A stretch of DNA of 64,000 nucleotides, taken from NCBI GenBank assembly GCA_020161295.1, contig JAIUOA010000001.1, positions 418,158 to 482,157 of the forward strand. Reading direction: 5' to 3'. Made by a program: the position numbers and the translations under genes. The first letter of the stretch is position 1. Each line of letters begins with the position of its first letter. This stretch comes from Bacillota bacterium. GTDB lineage: Bacteria; Bacillota; Clostridia; Peptostreptococcales; Acidaminobacteraceae. The notes beneath the pieces were generated by a model that had not been told where the DNA came from, made no database searches, and worked only from the letters and a program-made list of their open reading frames with translations. This document shows, piece by piece, positions 53,012 through 62,231 of the stretch.

Positions 53012-54169
53012 TCACCTATTGTATTTTTCAATCACATCATTCAGTTGCTCAGTGGAAGTGTTTAATATTTCCAGAGCGTCGCTATATACAGCTGCGTCTT
53101 TTAGGTACTCCTTATTCTCGATCATCGACGCGACGCACATGAGTGCTACGAGTGGTTTGTTCGAAATGTCAGGATCTGTGGGATTATGATGATACAACGT
53201 CATCTCGATGATGTCCAGCGGGAAAGCCCACCAGTTGAGAAAGTAACCACCCAGTGAAGAATGGTCATTTCCGAAAACCTCACGCTCCTTTTGGATGATC
53301 TCTTGTGCATCATATCCCGGTTTGAGTATCGCTTCATAATAATGGTCACCAAAGAGCTGTAACATGATGATTTTCCCGATATCGTGGACAATACCTGCCG
53401 CACTGATAATCGGAGGCACCTTAGGTCCGATGAGCTTTGTATACAAATCATGAAAGATCAAGTTCGTACGATTTGAATGCACCCAAATGAACTCGCATTT
53501 GGAGAACATCGCCTCTTTCATTTGACCGATCTCATAGGTCAGCACGATTTGCTTAAGATTATTTAATCCGATATACATGATCGCTTGCTGTATATTCCCC
53601 GTTCTAGCGGCATAAAACGCTGAGTTTGCAATCCGAAGCACGTTGGAGGTGATGGCAGGATCTCGTTCTATGATGCCCGTGATTTCCTCGATGCTCTTAT
53701 CCCTTTGAATGAAGAGATTCAGTTCATTGAACAAACGCGGAATCGTCTTGATGCTGTCAAACTGCTGTACCATGTCGAACAGCTCGGAATCCTTCAATCG
53801 GTCTTCGAGGGCAAACATCTTTCTGATGCCATCGATGAGCTCGTCATTATTCCATGGCTTATAGTAATACTGCTTCGCCAGATTTTTACTCACGGCTTCT
53901 GTGATGCTCGAAGCGGACGCATAGCCTGTGAGCGCCACTCTAATCGTATCGGGAGAGGCTTCTTTAAACAGTTTTAAAACCCGGATGCCATCAAAATATG
54001 GCATTTTAATATCGGTTAAGACCATGTCGAGATGGTCCACATCTAGAAAGACCTGTATGGCCTCCTGGATGCCTGAAGCGTAGTAACACTCGAACTCAAG
54101 CGTTCTAAATGCTCTATTGAGTGCTCTAAGGATATTGCTTTCGTCATCGATGAACAAGATTTTTTTCAT
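53012..54169 (-). CDS. response regulator with HDOD output domain
   Basis: The 385 residues join a receiver domain (1-120; phosphorylatable Asp53 in LTDIKMP, DDE near 8-10, Lys in YYYKPWN) to an HDOD domain (about 135-330, with ITSNVLRIANSAFYAARTGNIQQAIMYIGLNNLKQIV and IHVDIGK-like HDIGKI). HDOD proteins of this type occur in chemotaxis, c-di-GMP and pilus signalling. There is no histidine kinase next to it. AGGGGG precedes the ATG, with a TATAAT box upstream that lacks a good -35. Confidence 0.9.
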   Translation of the reverse strand: MKKILFIDDESNILRALNRAFRTLEFECYYASGIQEAIQVFLDVDHLDMVLTDIKMPYFDGIRVLKLFKEASPDTIRVALTGYASASSITEAVSKNLAKQYYYKPWNNDELIDGIRKMFALEDRLKDSELFDMVQQFDSIKTIPRLFNELNLFIQRDKSIEEITGIIERDPAITSNVLRIANSAFYAARTGNIQQAIMYIGLNNLKQIVLTYEIGQMKEAMFSKCEFIWVHSNRTNLIFHDLYTKLIGPKVPPIISAAGIVHDIGKIIMLQLFGDHYYEAILKPGYDAQEIIQKEREVFGNDHSSLGGYFLNWWAFPLDIIEMTLYHHNPTDPDISNKPLVALMCVASMIENKEYLKDAAVYSDALEILNTSTEQLNDVIEKYNR

Positions 54170-54236
54170 TAGCCGAGCCCCCTTCTAGAGGACATTATAC
54201 CCCATCTACTGCCTTCATAACAGATACTTGAATTTT

Positions 54237-55298
54237 CTAATCGAGATAGACGCGCGATACATACTCAGATGTGAAAAGCTTAAGCATCGCGCCGTAATCC
54301 ATTTTGAACTGGATCACATCGCCCACTTGATAGTCGCCTTCTGCTTTCGTAAAATCAAGAATCATATGGTCACTGCTGGCGCCGATGATTTCGATACGCG
54401 AGTCCACAGGATAAAGCACCGTGTGGTCCACATCTTGTCTACCGATGGCCACGATACCACGCTTCATCATGCCACGGTCTTCAAATACTGGTTTTCCGCC
54501 GAATGCGTCCATACCGATTAACCCTTTTGGCACTGAGTTCTTCGTTTTATATTCGATAAGCTGTGCTTCTAAAACAAAAGCATCATCGTGCATTCCCGGA
54601 ATATGCTCGCCGTAAGCGGCCTCTCTACCGAGGACGACGCCCTCACCCACGCGAAGATTATTGATTTTAGAAGGCATTTCGCCATTTTCAAGCAGATATA
54701 AACTACTTGAGTTTCCGCCTGAAACGAGGTTGAGTTTGAGGTCATAGGTCTTCTCGATATGGTCAGCGAGACGTGCGAGCTCACCTAAATTTTCTGTGGT
54801 TGGGATGACGCCCCCATAGCAAGTAAGGTTAACACCGATGCCTTCGATGAGGATATTCTCAAATTTGAGGATTTCTGGAATCACCTGGTCCACATCCTCT
54901 GGTAAGAAGCCTTCACGTAAATCACCTAGATCGAACATGATGAGAATGCGGTGTTTCTTTCCTTTTTTCTTAGCGGCTTCATCGAGCAGCGCAATCGTCG
55001 ATAATTCGGAGTTGAAGCTGATGTCTGCCAGTGCTACAACCTGATCCACCTCTGAATGCATGGGAAGTCTCAGTAAAATCTTATCACCTGGTAAATCTTT
55101 CAGCTTTTCTAAGTTTTGAATTCTCGAGTCGGCCAATCCCGCTGCTCCGGCTTCAAGTGAAATTTTAGCCAGTTCCACGTCTGCCGAGTGAACCTTGGTA
55201 ACCACGAAAACGCCGATGCCGTATGGCTTAGCCATATTGAAAATACGCTGAGCGTTTTCGAAGAGCTTCTTTTTATCGATGACGATTCTTGGATACAT
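54237..55298 (-). CDS. orr: ornithine racemase (alanine racemase-type PLP enzyme)
   Basis: Converts L- to D-ornithine, the substrate of the aminomutase. The 353 residues have the PLP-barrel domain with Lys35 in VVTKVHSADVEL and the PLP-phosphate region LVSGGNSSSLYLLENGEMP, and a C-terminal racemase domain. Its place as last gene of the ornithine operon, together with the matching order in Clostridium sticklandii, makes ornithine the best substrate call. It is 10 bases after the reactivase-like gene. Confidence 0.9.
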   Translation of the reverse strand: MYPRIVIDKKKLFENAQRIFNMAKPYGIGVFVVTKVHSADVELAKISLEAGAAGLADSRIQNLEKLKDLPGDKILLRLPMHSEVDQVVALADISFNSELSTIALLDEAAKKKGKKHRILIMFDLGDLREGFLPEDVDQVIPEILKFENILIEGIGVNLTCYGGVIPTTENLGELARLADHIEKTYDLKLNLVSGGNSSSLYLLENGEMPSKINNLRVGEGVVLGREAAYGEHIPGMHDDAFVLEAQLIEYKTKNSVPKGLIGMDAFGGKPVFEDRGMMKRGIVAIGRQDVDHTVLYPVDSRIEIIGASSDHMILDFTKAEGDYQVGDVIQFKMDYGAMLKLFTSEYVSRVYLD

Positions 55299-55308
55299 GA
55301 TGAACCTC

Positions 55309-56679
55309 CTAAATATTAAGTGATTTCTTTAGCAGTAATAGTGCTGATTCTGGGTGTTCTTTAGAAAGCACACCGAGCGACGCCATGATATAGTCATTAT
55401 CGATGAGAATTTGGGCTTCCTTGTTCGGCAGGAGCTTATCTCCCATCAAATTGTTCGTGATCTCTTTTAAAAGCGTGATGCGATTGGGTAGTCTGGTACA
55501 TGCACCGCCTGTTCCGATGATATATTTAATACTGGTAAGGTCCTTACCCTCTGCATACGTTTTTTTACCACCACCCGCAAAAAGCGTCCTAAACCCGCCA
55601 GCATGCCTCGAAGCCGATATGGAGATGGCCTCTTTCGTCAAACGTTCAACGAACTGGATTTGGAGCGGCGTTTTAGGAATCGGCACATGGTTTTCGATCA
55701 AATTCAAGAGTGTTTCTTCATCTACATTTAATGCTGTTTTGAGCTTATCAAAACCGATGAGCTCAACGATATTATGCATGTTCACGAACACGCCTAAATC
55801 GCCTTCAACTGTCCTTTTAGCAACTGGTTCAGGGCTGATGAGCACCCTTGATACCTCTTCGCTGCCTTCCGTTACAGAATGGATATCTGTGGTGGCACCA
55901 CCGACATCCACCGTCATCAAATCGCCGATGGCTTCTTTTAATAGCTTCGACGCTTCCATAACGGCTCCTGGTGTGGGAATAATCGTTCCCGATACCATTT
56001 CCCTAATATGTTCCATCCCGGGTGCATGGATGATATGGGCTTCGAATATGTCCTGTATGACTTTTCTGGCCGGCTCCACGTTAAGGTAATCTATTTTAGG
56101 ATAAACATTGTCCACGATGAACAAGTAATCCGATTTTCCTGCTTCTTCAAAAATCAATTTGATTTCTTCTTGATTTGCGACGTTACCGGCATAGAGCACG
56201 GGCACATCAAAAGGCAGCTTTACGATTAGCTCAGCATTATACAATGCGGTTTCCAGCTCACCATAATCCACACCACCGGCGATCATGATGATGTTCGGTT
56301 TGATTTCTTCGATCCTTTTAATATCTGTGCGTCTCAGTTTTCCTGCAGTAACCAAATGGATATTCGCGCCAGCGCCAAGCGCCGCTTCCTTCGCCGCTTT
56401 CGCGGTCATGTCATACACCAGGCCATGAACGGTCATTTTAAGTCCACCCGCAGCACTACTGGTGGCTAAGAGTTTTCCATATGAAAATTCATCCCATCCC
56501 TCTGTGAGCCTTAAATCATCGATGGCTTCGTGAAGACCTATCGTCACATCGCCTCTAAGAACGCTTGTAGGGGCTTGTCCCTGACCGATAAAAGACGGAT
56601 TGGGCGTATCGATTCCGTTAAATGCGTTAACCACAGTGGTGGTACTTCCAATCTCGGCCACCAACAAATCCACTTTCAT
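55309..56679 (-). CDS. MutL/GlmL-type ATPase, probable reactivase of OraSE
   Basis: A 456-residue protein of the MutL/GlmL ASKHA family: VAEIGSTTTVVNAFN (phosphate-1 loop), IMIAGGVDYGELETA, LMTVDVGGATTDIHSVTEG (phosphate-2 loop) and GTGGACTRLPN. Relatives accompany B12-dependent mutases, such as glutamate mutase, and are thought to reactivate them. Its location between oraE and orr supports a similar job for ornithine aminomutase. The ATG at 56679 follows GGAGG. A hairpin lies just upstream of it. Confidence 0.88.
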   Translation of the reverse strand: MKVDLLVAEIGSTTTVVNAFNGIDTPNPSFIGQGQAPTSVLRGDVTIGLHEAIDDLRLTEGWDEFSYGKLLATSSAAGGLKMTVHGLVYDMTAKAAKEAALGAGANIHLVTAGKLRRTDIKRIEEIKPNIIMIAGGVDYGELETALYNAELIVKLPFDVPVLYAGNVANQEEIKLIFEEAGKSDYLFIVDNVYPKIDYLNVEPARKVIQDIFEAHIIHAPGMEHIREMVSGTIIPTPGAVMEASKLLKEAIGDLMTVDVGGATTDIHSVTEGSEEVSRVLISPEPVAKRTVEGDLGVFVNMHNIVELIGFDKLKTALNVDEETLLNLIENHVPIPKTPLQIQFVERLTKEAISISASRHAGGFRTLFAGGGKKTYAEGKDLTSIKYIIGTGGACTRLPNRITLLKEITNNLMGDKLLPNKEAQILIDNDYIMASLGVLSKEHPESALLLLKKSLNI

Positions 56680-56698
56680 GTTAACCTCCATATTATAA

Positions 56699-56737
56699 AA
56701 GCCTGGCGGATCAGTAAAAACCAATCTCGCCAAGCTT
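56699..56737 (-). terminator. hairpin between oraE and the reactivase-like gene
   Basis: AAGCTTGGC (complement of 56729-56737) pairs with GCCAGGCTT (complement of 56699-56707) with one G-U and a 21-base loop, followed by TTTTATAAT. It may attenuate transcription into the last two genes or stabilise the upstream message; a complete stop is unlikely. Confidence 0.4.
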
Positions 56738-56748
56738 ATTATATCATA

Positions 56749-58971
56749 TTATTCGCCACGTAACGCTTTGCGCTTTTTAGCGAGGAACGTCGCCACGTTA
56801 ACGCCTCTGTCATAACGTCCGAAGCCTTCGTCCATACCGTTTTCACGCGCGATTTCTGCCGTTACCTGCGTACCACCCGCACAGATGATAAAACGGTCTC
56901 TCACGCCTTTTTCCACAGCATACTCATGAATACGCTTCATGTTTTTATAGTGGACATCGTCGTGTGAAATGATGGTCGATGCTAAGATGACATCCGCGTT
57001 GATTTCGATGGCAGCATCCACGAGTTTTTCAATCGGCACTGATGTTCCAAGGTATTCAACCTCACAGCCGTACTTCTCGATACCACCGTGCTTGATGTCG
57101 ATGATTTCACGAAGGCCTACCGAGTGCTCGTCTTGACCGACAGTACCTGCGACGATTTTAACAGGGAACTTATCGAACTCGCCACGGATTTCTTCTTCGC
57201 TCATAACCTCTGGCTCTGGTGGAATTACCAGTGCATTCAGGTCGAGATCCATGTCGAGGACGCCTTTCAGCTGAACGCGTGTGCCTTCCACTGGATGCAT
57301 TTGCTCGATGTGAATCACTTCAACCTCTTTGAGGTTCATCTTCTTCGCGAACTCGATAGCAGCGTATTGTGCCGTTCTGAGGGCTACAGGAAGCAGGATT
57401 TCCACCTGAACCACGCCATCGCCAAGCCACTGCACTTCAGGTTTAACGAAGTTCGACTCGCCGTGCTCGCCTCTGTATTTTTCTGTTTCAGCCATACGCT
57501 GATTCACGTTATCCGTTTCATCAAGCTCGTCGATGAAGACGATTTTCTCTGGCTTCTCAAATGTACAACCATCGATGAGTTTCGAAGGATTGTCCACTGC
57601 TGATGGGTCGTATTGCGCCACGTTATTATAGCCGAAATGCGCTGTAACAGGGGCCATATAATCTGCTGCTCTTTCAAACACGGTGCCTACACCTACGCCG
57701 CCATCGATTTTACGACCGATACCGTCGCCATTTCTCTCTGGGTACATTCCCGAGTCGACGAAGAAGCCTTGCTCAACCGCATTGAAGTAGCCGCCTGCTT
57801 TAATGATTTCTTCAACATAAAGCACAGCGCGCTCTTGAAGCTCTCTGACTTTATCTCTTAAATAGCCATCTGATTTGAGTTCAATCATGTCCATAAGTCC
57901 ATCGAGACCAGCAAACGTTTGCTTCGCTGTGTTACAAGCTTCGATGTTATACATATGCCATGGTACGTTTCTGCCTTCATCTGGTGTGATGGTCGACTGG
58001 ATATCCGCAGAAGTCATACGTGAAATCATCATGTTCATGACGTGCGTTACGGTCGCTTCTCTAGATGAAGAAGTGATGTACTTCGTGTTCATTTGCGCAC
58101 GCATTTTATATTCGCTAAAGAATTCACGAAGTGCGACTGCGTATGGGAGGTCCAGCTTCACACATGGTGCTGGTGAAGACGTCGGTGGTACTGTCGATAA
58201 TGAAATATTGCTCTTAGGCATACCCACTTTATGAGAATAAAGGGCATTGATCCCGTGCTGAACCATGAGCTCAGGCATTACCTTCCAAGCTTCTCTCGCT
58301 GTTGCATTTGCATTATGCGCACCATCGATTTGAACCATGTCAGCCCAAGTCATGACTTTTTTTGACTCAGCCGCATCGACGAAAGAACGCACCATATTGA
58401 TGTTTCTGTAAAGTACGTTGTATTGTGGATCTTGATGCGCGCCATTTACGCCTTCTTCAGCGAGCATAACGGCTACATCTGGACCAGCAACACCCGATAC
58501 ATAGGAATGGTAATTGATCGGTCTGCCCACTTCTTCTTCGATGAGGTCGAGGGCTTTTCTATGCGCTCTAACTTGTTTTCTGGAGATTGGCACACCGCCG
58601 ATACCCTGTGGTGTTCCTTCGATAAGGCCATCAAAGTGTGATTGGCCTGCCGTTCTGATAACCATGATATGGTCAGCGCCATGCCATGCAGCCATTCTCA
58701 TACGACGGATATCGTCCTCGAAACGACCAGAAGCGATTTCAGTGGTGATGGTGTTATTAGGCTGTGGATCTATGTTTCCGAAGTACTGCGCCGCTGGCAT
58801 CGGAATGTAGTTTTTAAGCGGTGTTGACATGTCAGAAAACGTAAATGGACCATATACCTGCTTATCGCTTTTCTCTCTCCAAGTCCAGCCTCTTCTCTTA
58901 GGGCGATAATTTTCTAGATCTTTAAGGATCTCTTTCACATCTATTTTTTTAGTGATGTCCAGATTTTGCAT
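56749..58971 (-). CDS. oraE: D-ornithine 4,5-aminomutase, large (B12/PLP) subunit
   Basis: Moves the 5-amino group of D-ornithine to C4, giving 2,4-diaminopentanoate. The 740 residues contain a TIM-barrel part and a C-terminal B12-binding domain with the base-off motif DEHSVG (cobalt ligand His616). Lys627, eleven residues on in DIKHGG, is the PLP lysine that in this family sits in the B12 domain (618 and 629 in C. sticklandii, as I remember). Both are conserved, so the enzyme should be active. It follows oraS by two bases. Confidence 0.95.
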   Translation of the reverse strand: MQNLDITKKIDVKEILKDLENYRPKRRGWTWREKSDKQVYGPFTFSDMSTPLKNYIPMPAAQYFGNIDPQPNNTITTEIASGRFEDDIRRMRMAAWHGADHIMVIRTAGQSHFDGLIEGTPQGIGGVPISRKQVRAHRKALDLIEEEVGRPINYHSYVSGVAGPDVAVMLAEEGVNGAHQDPQYNVLYRNINMVRSFVDAAESKKVMTWADMVQIDGAHNANATAREAWKVMPELMVQHGINALYSHKVGMPKSNISLSTVPPTSSPAPCVKLDLPYAVALREFFSEYKMRAQMNTKYITSSSREATVTHVMNMMISRMTSADIQSTITPDEGRNVPWHMYNIEACNTAKQTFAGLDGLMDMIELKSDGYLRDKVRELQERAVLYVEEIIKAGGYFNAVEQGFFVDSGMYPERNGDGIGRKIDGGVGVGTVFERAADYMAPVTAHFGYNNVAQYDPSAVDNPSKLIDGCTFEKPEKIVFIDELDETDNVNQRMAETEKYRGEHGESNFVKPEVQWLGDGVVQVEILLPVALRTAQYAAIEFAKKMNLKEVEVIHIEQMHPVEGTRVQLKGVLDMDLDLNALVIPPEPEVMSEEEIRGEFDKFPVKIVAGTVGQDEHSVGLREIIDIKHGGIEKYGCEVEYLGTSVPIEKLVDAAIEINADVILASTIISHDDVHYKNMKRIHEYAVEKGVRDRFIICAGGTQVTAEIARENGMDEGFGRYDRGVNVATFLAKKRKALRGE

Positions 58972-58973
58972 GA

Positions 58974-59348
58974 TTAGTTACCTCCCTTAAAGATTTTTAC
59001 AGCATCATCCCAATGCTTGCCATCGATAAGTTCGAGACCTGCCGTTCTGATGTCGAGGTTTTTTTCCTTTGCGATACGGTAAATCACGTGTCCAACGCCG
59101 TGTCCGATAAGTCCTCTATCGATGGCGCCATCTACCAATGGTTGAGCCTCTAAGCTCGAAAAGCCCATACGTAATAAAACCGATCTTTCGATGGAAGGTG
59201 ACGTATTTTTCTGCGCCAGATCAAGTAATGGATCAACGATTTGCTCCACTAAACTCCAAAAGCGCTCCTTAAGCTGTTCATCTGTTAAACCTGCCAGATG
59301 CTGATTTCTTTGAAGATAATCATCTTCTCTTTTGATAAAACCTTTCAT
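58974..59348 (-). CDS. oraS: D-ornithine 4,5-aminomutase, small subunit
   Basis: A 124-residue partner of OraE: DDYLQRNQHLAGLTDEQLKERFWSLVEQIVDPLLDLAQKNTSPSIERSVLLRMGFSS is the characteristic region. The ATG at 59348 has GGAGG eight bases upstream; an earlier ATG at 59363 overlaps that site. The spacing oraS-oraE of two bases indicates coupling for a heteromeric enzyme. Confidence 0.93.
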   Translation of the reverse strand: MKGFIKREDDYLQRNQHLAGLTDEQLKERFWSLVEQIVDPLLDLAQKNTSPSIERSVLLRMGFSSLEAQPLVDGAIDRGLIGHGVGHVIYRIAKEKNLDIRTAGLELIDGKHWDDAVKIFKGGN

Positions 59349-59385
59349 CCTTTGATCCTCCATTATTTTTTAATGCCGCATCCAA

Positions 59386-60801
59386 CTAATATTTTACGCC
59401 TAATTCGTCTAAAGTTTTTAGCACATAGGCTCTGTCTGTTTTCGATTCCGCCATTAAAAAGGCGATTTCCTCTTCATTTAAAAGTTCACGCGTATGGTTT
59501 GCCACCGCATTCTTAATCACCGATTTCTTCAGTTTATCCATGTCCAGATCCACTGCCTTGATGAGTTGCGGATGCTCTGGCAGGATGATATTAACGCCTG
59601 GTACCGAATCTGCGGGGTTGCCGAAACGGATATCGATGCCATTTTCTCTGGCAAATGAAAGCTGTGGCTGAATATGCTTACCAGCACCTGTATACTCCGT
59701 TTCTTGAACGACGATGATTTGGTCCTCATCCATTTCCTGAGCGATACTGAAGGCTGCCACCAGTGCGGTATTACCCGCAGGTCCTTTCTCCAGTCCTTCT
59801 AGCTGTGCCAATGCTTCCGTCATATAAAACACCTCGCCCTGTGTGACAGTGACGTAACGATCCATATAACGCATCGGACGTGCAGCTGAACGCGGTACAT
59901 CTGAACGGTCTGGCATGGTGGAAAACGGCACGCCAAATCCTGTATGGCCTGTGGTAAAAGATTTCTTATTAAACTGAGTATCACTTGCCATGTGAAGTCC
60001 TGAAAGGTCGACAGAAGCGCCTACGAGTTTTGTTTCCAGTGCGCCTGCCTTAATCAGGCCTCTCGCGGTACCCGTAAGGTTTCCACCGCCTGCATTCGTA
60101 CATACCACGACGTCTGGGTCTTTACCATAACGCTCACGGCATTGCATGGAGAGCTCATAGCCGAGGGTTTCCACGCCTGCGATACCGAACGGTGTATATA
60201 ACGAGGCATTGAAGTACCCCGTTTCTTCGAGAAGCATTAGGAATTCATAGAAAAGCTCAGGTCCAACGGTCAGTTGAACGACTTCTGCGCCGTATGCTTC
60301 ACATTTTCTCGCTTTTTCCACGATTTCTGGTTGACCGACGCCTTTTGAATCGTAGGTTTCCTGTACGATGATGCATTTAAGACCATGCATCGCCGCTTGT
60401 GAGGCCACCGCTGAACCATAGTTTCCACTGGTCGCCGCGATAACGCCTTTATAGCCAAGTCGCTTAGCGTGATACACCGCATTCGCCGCACGTCTCGCTT
60501 TAAAGCTACCGGATGGGTTGCTGGCTTCATCCTTAATGAAAATTCTCGCACCTTTTCCTGGAGCAGCCATCTTACGCGCAAGCGCTGTAAGGTTTCTAAG
60601 TTCTAAGAGCGGCGTATTGCCAACGCCAGTGCGGCCTTGAATTTCCTGCATTTCATCGAGCGTATAGCCCGTTTCACGCATCATACGCTCATAATCGAAG
60701 CCGATGCCTTCATACTCAAATGTCGTATAGTCGATGCCGATGGCGCGTTTCATGATTTCATTTTTACGCCCCATAACTGCTGCGTACGAATTATCTCTCA
60801 T
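59386..60801 (-). CDS. ortB: 2-amino-4-ketopentanoate thiolase, beta (PLP) subunit
   Basis: Cleaves 2-amino-4-ketopentanoate with CoA into acetyl-CoA and alanine. The 471 residues are a fold-type II PLP enzyme resembling threonine synthase, with the Schiff-base Lys101 in NPSGSFKARRA and the phosphate-binding TNAGGGNLTG. It also holds TSGNYGSAVASQAA. The ATG at 60801 follows GGAGGTGATGCAG and overlaps the ortA end by 11 bases. Confidence 0.93.
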   Translation of the reverse strand: MRDNSYAAVMGRKNEIMKRAIGIDYTTFEYEGIGFDYERMMRETGYTLDEMQEIQGRTGVGNTPLLELRNLTALARKMAAPGKGARIFIKDEASNPSGSFKARRAANAVYHAKRLGYKGVIAATSGNYGSAVASQAAMHGLKCIIVQETYDSKGVGQPEIVEKARKCEAYGAEVVQLTVGPELFYEFLMLLEETGYFNASLYTPFGIAGVETLGYELSMQCRERYGKDPDVVVCTNAGGGNLTGTARGLIKAGALETKLVGASVDLSGLHMASDTQFNKKSFTTGHTGFGVPFSTMPDRSDVPRSAARPMRYMDRYVTVTQGEVFYMTEALAQLEGLEKGPAGNTALVAAFSIAQEMDEDQIIVVQETEYTGAGKHIQPQLSFARENGIDIRFGNPADSVPGVNIILPEHPQLIKAVDLDMDKLKKSVIKNAVANHTRELLNEEEIAFLMAESKTDRAYVLKTLDELGVKY

Positions 60802-61099
60802 CTGCATCACCTCCAAACAATATTTCTTTCAGCGTGACGCCGATGGTTAAAATTTCTGGAACGAAATTCCCGAACGAGTGATGATACGTCGGTTCAAGTT
60901 CTACGATTTTGCCCACTTCTTTTCGACCCGTAATGGTGGTAACGCTTATTTCGTCGCCGATGTTAGCCTCTTGATCAGCGAAGCCCTTTACCCACATTTC
61001 AAGTGGCACTTGTTTCGTATCGTCCGGTACTTGTGGTGCTCTTTGATCTGGTGTGAGGATCACGCGATGAATTCTCACCCAGTCACCTTTTTTAACAGT
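60791..61099 (-). CDS. ortA: 2-amino-4-ketopentanoate thiolase, alpha subunit
   Basis: The 102-residue small subunit OrtA (KKGDWVRIHRVILTPDQRAPQVPDDTKQVPLEMWVKG, then TTITGRKEVGKIVELEPTYHHSFG). It begins with a GTG at 61099, six bases after AGAGGTG; an earlier GTG lies within that ribosome site. It overlaps ortB and lies 18 bases after ord. No catalytic motif is known to me for this subunit. Confidence 0.9.
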   Translation of the reverse strand, partial: TVKKGDWVRIHRVILTPDQRAPQVPDDTKQVPLEMWVKGFADQEANIGDEISVTTITGRKEVGKIVELEPTYHHSFGNFVPEILTIGVTLKEILFGGDADER

Positions 61100-61117
61100 C
61101 ACAGATAACACCTCTTT

Positions 61118-62167
61118 CTATTTAATAAACTGTCTCATATCGCCCATGATTGCTCTAGGAACAGGAAGGTCTAACATCGTTTTAAGACCTGGTTCTGAAT
61201 TGATGACTTGAGGAATCATGTTAACACACATTGCGATGGTACCGAGACCGCCTTCTACTTCTGGTTTGATGTTCATGTTCACTTCTGGTGAACCTTTTAA
61301 AGTAATATAGTCGCCAGTAAAGGTGCCTTCCATTTCAGGCTCGATTTGCTGTGGGTGAATCATGTTGATCTTTACAGCGCCATCCACGAAGCCTTGACCT
61401 GTCATATTTACACCTGCCACGTTGCCTGCTGCAGCAAATCCATGTGGGGACTTTCTATCAACAGTCGTTACGATCGGTTTCATTTGCGTTTCAATTTTAT
61501 CCACTTTCCAGCCGATAGCATCTGCAATCATGTTGATGGATTCAGCGAATCCGACGTGACCTGCTAAAGTGCCATCGTTAACGCCTTTTTCGAATTCTTC
61601 TACTGTGATGCCTACGCCTTGCTCTTCCATTACAGCATGACCAAATGGCGATAAGCTGTTAACGCGTTTTGCTTCGATGTCAGTAACTTCTGTCATACAT
61701 CCCGTAAGGACCACGACAAGTAAATCCATGATTAGGCCTGGGTTAATACCAGTACCTAATACTGTCACACCATTTTCTTTAGCAATTCTATCGAGTTCAG
61801 CAGCGAGCTCTGGGCTTTGTGCTTTTGGATATGACATTTCTTCTGCTGTAGAGATTACATTAATTTTCTTTTCAAGAACGTGTTTGATTCTAGGAAATGC
61901 TTTTGAAGTAAATGAATCCGTCGCTGTTAAGCAGATGTCACATGAGCCTTCGCTGATGACTTCATCGATCTCTGGATTGATGATGACTTCAGGACGATCG
62001 CCTCTTTCAACACCGAGTAATTCGTACATGCTTTTACCGACGCGTGCTGCATTTCTATCGCAAACCCCTACGATTTCTACACCTTTCTTATTTAACAGCA
62101 TTTTCGCCATACCACTACCCATGGCACCGAAACCCCAAATCGCTACTTTAACATTTTCAGTTCTCAT
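61118..62167 (-). CDS. ord: 2,4-diaminopentanoate dehydrogenase
   Basis: Oxidatively deaminates 2,4-diaminopentanoate to 2-amino-4-ketopentanoate and ammonia with NAD(P). The 349 residues have the N-terminal Rossmann motif VAIWGFGAMGSGMAKML, then VVGVCDRN-like VEIVGVCDRNA and the C-terminal Gly-rich dehydrogenase domain of the dihydrodipicolinate-reductase-like family. It is the first gene of the operon, with GGAGG before the ATG, and directly follows the sigma-54 promoter region. Confidence 0.94.
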   Translation of the reverse strand: MRTENVKVAIWGFGAMGSGMAKMLLNKKGVEIVGVCDRNAARVGKSMYELLGVERGDRPEVIINPEIDEVISEGSCDICLTATDSFTSKAFPRIKHVLEKKINVISTAEEMSYPKAQSPELAAELDRIAKENGVTVLGTGINPGLIMDLLVVVLTGCMTEVTDIEAKRVNSLSPFGHAVMEEQGVGITVEEFEKGVNDGTLAGHVGFAESINMIADAIGWKVDKIETQMKPIVTTVDRKSPHGFAAAGNVAGVNMTGQGFVDGAVKINMIHPQQIEPEMEGTFTGDYITLKGSPEVNMNIKPEVEGGLGTIAMCVNMIPQVINSEPGLKTMLDLPVPRAIMGDMRQFIK

Positions 62168-62198
62168 AAAAAGCCACCTCCATGAAATTTGCTTTACT

Positions 62199-62210
62199 CT
62201 GCACTTGCAG
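62199..62210 (-). promoter_or_regulatory. 12-bp palindrome in the ord leader
   Basis: CTGCACTTGCAG is self-complementary apart from its centre, with core GCACTTGC. Its twin CCGCAAGTGCGG lies at 62256-62267 on the other side of the sigma-54 promoter. Together they could be a pair of operators or stabilise the message end. Confidence 0.4.
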
Positions 62211-62231
62211 AAAGCCTACAGCCTAATATAA

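Noticed and set aside
55403..56089. Long plus-strand open frame (228 codons) opposite the reactivase-like gene
   Set aside because: It is antisense to a well-supported gene, has no ribosome site and reads as low-complexity Ser/Pro-rich protein. Third-base bias of the real gene explains it.
57088..57603. Plus-strand open frame (171 codons) opposite oraE
   Set aside because: Antisense shadow of oraE with no ribosome site and no recognisable domain.
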